This document shows positions 5,691-6,521 of a stretch of 6,521 nt of DNA, one piece after another (positions within the stretch are counted from its first letter, which is position 1; every line of letters starts with the position of its first letter). The position numbers were made by a program, and so were the translations under genes. Origin of the DNA: Kiritimatiellales bacterium (GTDB lineage: Bacteria; Verrucomicrobiota; Kiritimatiellia; Kiritimatiellales; Pontiellaceae); contig JAUUYK010000059.1 in NCBI GenBank assembly GCA_030588285.1, positions 1 through 6,521 of the forward strand, given 5' to 3'. The notes beneath the pieces were generated by a model. That model made no database searches and had not been told where the DNA came from. It was given only the letters and a program-made list of their open reading frames with translations.

Positions 5691-6521
5691 CTATCCAATA
5701 CACTCCTTAACCATCGTGCTCAACCGATTCGCGATGGCTTTAGTTTGCTCTTCCGTGGGGCCTTCAACCATGACTCGGCACATCGGCTGTGTGCCTGAAT
5801 AGCGAATCAGCACCCGTCCTTTTTCGCCGAGTTCTGCTTCCGCTTCCGCAATGGCATTCTGTAACGCTTTAACGTCTGATAGCGGTGGTTTTTCAGATAC
5901 ATCCACATTAATGAGAACCTGTGGAAACACCTTCATAATTCGCGCAAGTTCAGAGAGTTTTTTGCCGGAATTACGCATAATGGCCAGCAATTGGAGCGCG
6001 GAAACAATCCCGTCGCCGGTGGTATGGAAGTTATGAAAAATGACATGCCCGGAATCTTCGCCTCCAATAACCGCATCTTTTTTGCGCATGAGTTCCAGCA
6101 CATAGCGGTCGCCCACATCAGACACATCCGTTTCAATGCCCAATTCGCGTAAGGCAACATGGAACCCGATATTGCTCATCACGGTACCGATAACCAGGTT
6201 GTTTTTTAGCAAACCTTGATCCTTATAATACTTCGTGCAGATCGCAATAATCTGATCGCCAGTTAGCTCAACCCCGTTTTCATCGACGGCAATTAATCGG
6301 TCGCCATCGCCATCGAATGCCAATCCCACATCGGCCTTCCGACCTTTTATTTTCAGGCACAAATCATCGGTATGCTGCGAACCGCAATTATCATTGATAT
6401 TGGTTCCGTCTGGCGAAGCATGAATGGTGGTTACATCCGCTCCCAGTTCGGAAAAAATAAGCGGGGCACATTTATAGGTGGCGCCGTTCGAGCAATCGAG
6501 AACCACTTTCATGCCGTCCAA
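5691..6521 (-). CDS. glmM: Phosphoglucosamine mutase, C-terminal part (5' end cut by window edge)
   Basis: GlmM interconverts glucosamine-6-phosphate and glucosamine-1-phosphate, the step before UDP-GlcNAc for peptidoglycan and lipopolysaccharide. The 276 residues present correspond to roughly the last 60 percent of a protein of about 450. The N-terminal domain with the phosphorylated catalytic serine lies beyond the right edge. Visible: VVLDCSNGATYKCAP (6-20) opening domain 2, the magnesium loop DGDGDR (70-75), the sugar-binding loop GEDSGH (154-159, usually GEQSGH in Escherichia coli) and the phosphate-binding RYSGTQPMCRVMVEG (240-254). The TTG at the edge is an internal leucine, not a start. 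Other phosphohexomutases (ManB/Pgm) share the fold; the DCSNGA, GEDSGH and RVMVEG wording favour GlmM. The stop codon abuts the ATG of the downstream ABC ATPase gene. Confidence 0.92.
   Translation of the reverse strand: MDGMKVVLDCSNGATYKCAPLIFSELGADVTTIHASPDGTNINDNCGSQHTDDLCLKIKGRKADVGLAFDGDGDRLIAVDENGVELTGDQIIAICTKYYKDQGLLKNNLVIGTVMSNIGFHVALRELGIETDVSDVGDRYVLELMRKKDAVIGGEDSGHVIFHNFHTTGDGIVSALQLLAIMRNSGKKLSELARIMKVFPQVLINVDVSEKPPLSDVKALQNAIAEAEAELGEKGRVLIRYSGTQPMCRVMVEGPTEEQTKAIANRLSTMVKECIG
5703..5708 (-). promoter_or_regulatory. Ribosome binding site of the LolD-type gene within glmM
   Basis: AAGGAG on the minus strand lies 12 nt before the ATG at 5690, within the last codons of glmM. The spacing is slightly long. 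With the abutting TAG/ATG it suggests that ribosomes finishing glmM re-initiate on the ATPase gene. Confidence 0.5.

Noticed and set aside
6519..6521. TTG at the right edge as a start codon for glmM
   Set aside because: The frame is open through the edge, the codon fits an internal leucine before the DCSNGA motif, and the first domain with the catalytic serine would be missing.
1..6521. A new defence, mobile or otherwise undescribed system
   Set aside because: Every sizeable coding region belongs to a known conserved housekeeping or protein-quality-control family, and no mobile-element, defence or CRISPR signature is present.

Overview
This window is ordinary-looking bacterial chromosome with all genes on the minus strand, so genes are read from high to low coordinates. 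In transcription order it holds: the C-terminal part of glmM (phosphoglucosamine mutase, cut by the right edge), a LolD-type ABC transporter ATPase, ilvE (branched-chain amino acid aminotransferase), mcsA, mcsB and most of clpC (cut by the left edge). Coding density is high. The only gaps are about 120 bp before ilvE and about 100 bp before mcsA, plus 10 bp between mcsB and clpC. I see no tRNA, rRNA, CRISPR array, insertion sequence or phage gene.

Right part (about 5022-6521): glmM makes glucosamine-1-phosphate for peptidoglycan and outer-membrane glycan precursors. Its stop codon directly abuts the ATG of the LolD-like ATPase, so the two are almost certainly one transcript. No permease partner for the ATPase is in view. 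Middle part (4031-4900): a 289-residue class IV PLP aminotransferase of the IlvE type, preceded by a gap that contains a conspicuous imperfect palindrome resembling an interspersed repeat.

Left part (1-3928): mcsA-mcsB-clpC, the arginine-phosphorylation protein quality-control module known best from Firmicutes. McsB phosphorylates arginines of damaged proteins, McsA is its zinc-binding activator, and ClpC is the Hsp100 unfoldase that recognises phosphoarginine-marked substrates and feeds them to ClpP. mcsA and mcsB overlap by 4 bp and clpC follows after 10 bp, so these three form a tight operon. The ctsR repressor gene that normally heads this operon in Firmicutes is not present: ilvE lies upstream instead.

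Organism: a lipoprotein-release type ATPase next to glmM, together with a ctsR-less mcsAB-clpC operon and moderate GC, suggests a diderm bacterium rather than a Firmicute. A member of the PVC group (Kiritimatiellota or Lentisphaerota-like) is my best guess, made from recollection of gene content and not from any search. I did not find a new biological system. The points most worth checking are the ctsR-less McsAB-ClpC operon in a probable diderm and the palindromic element before ilvE.
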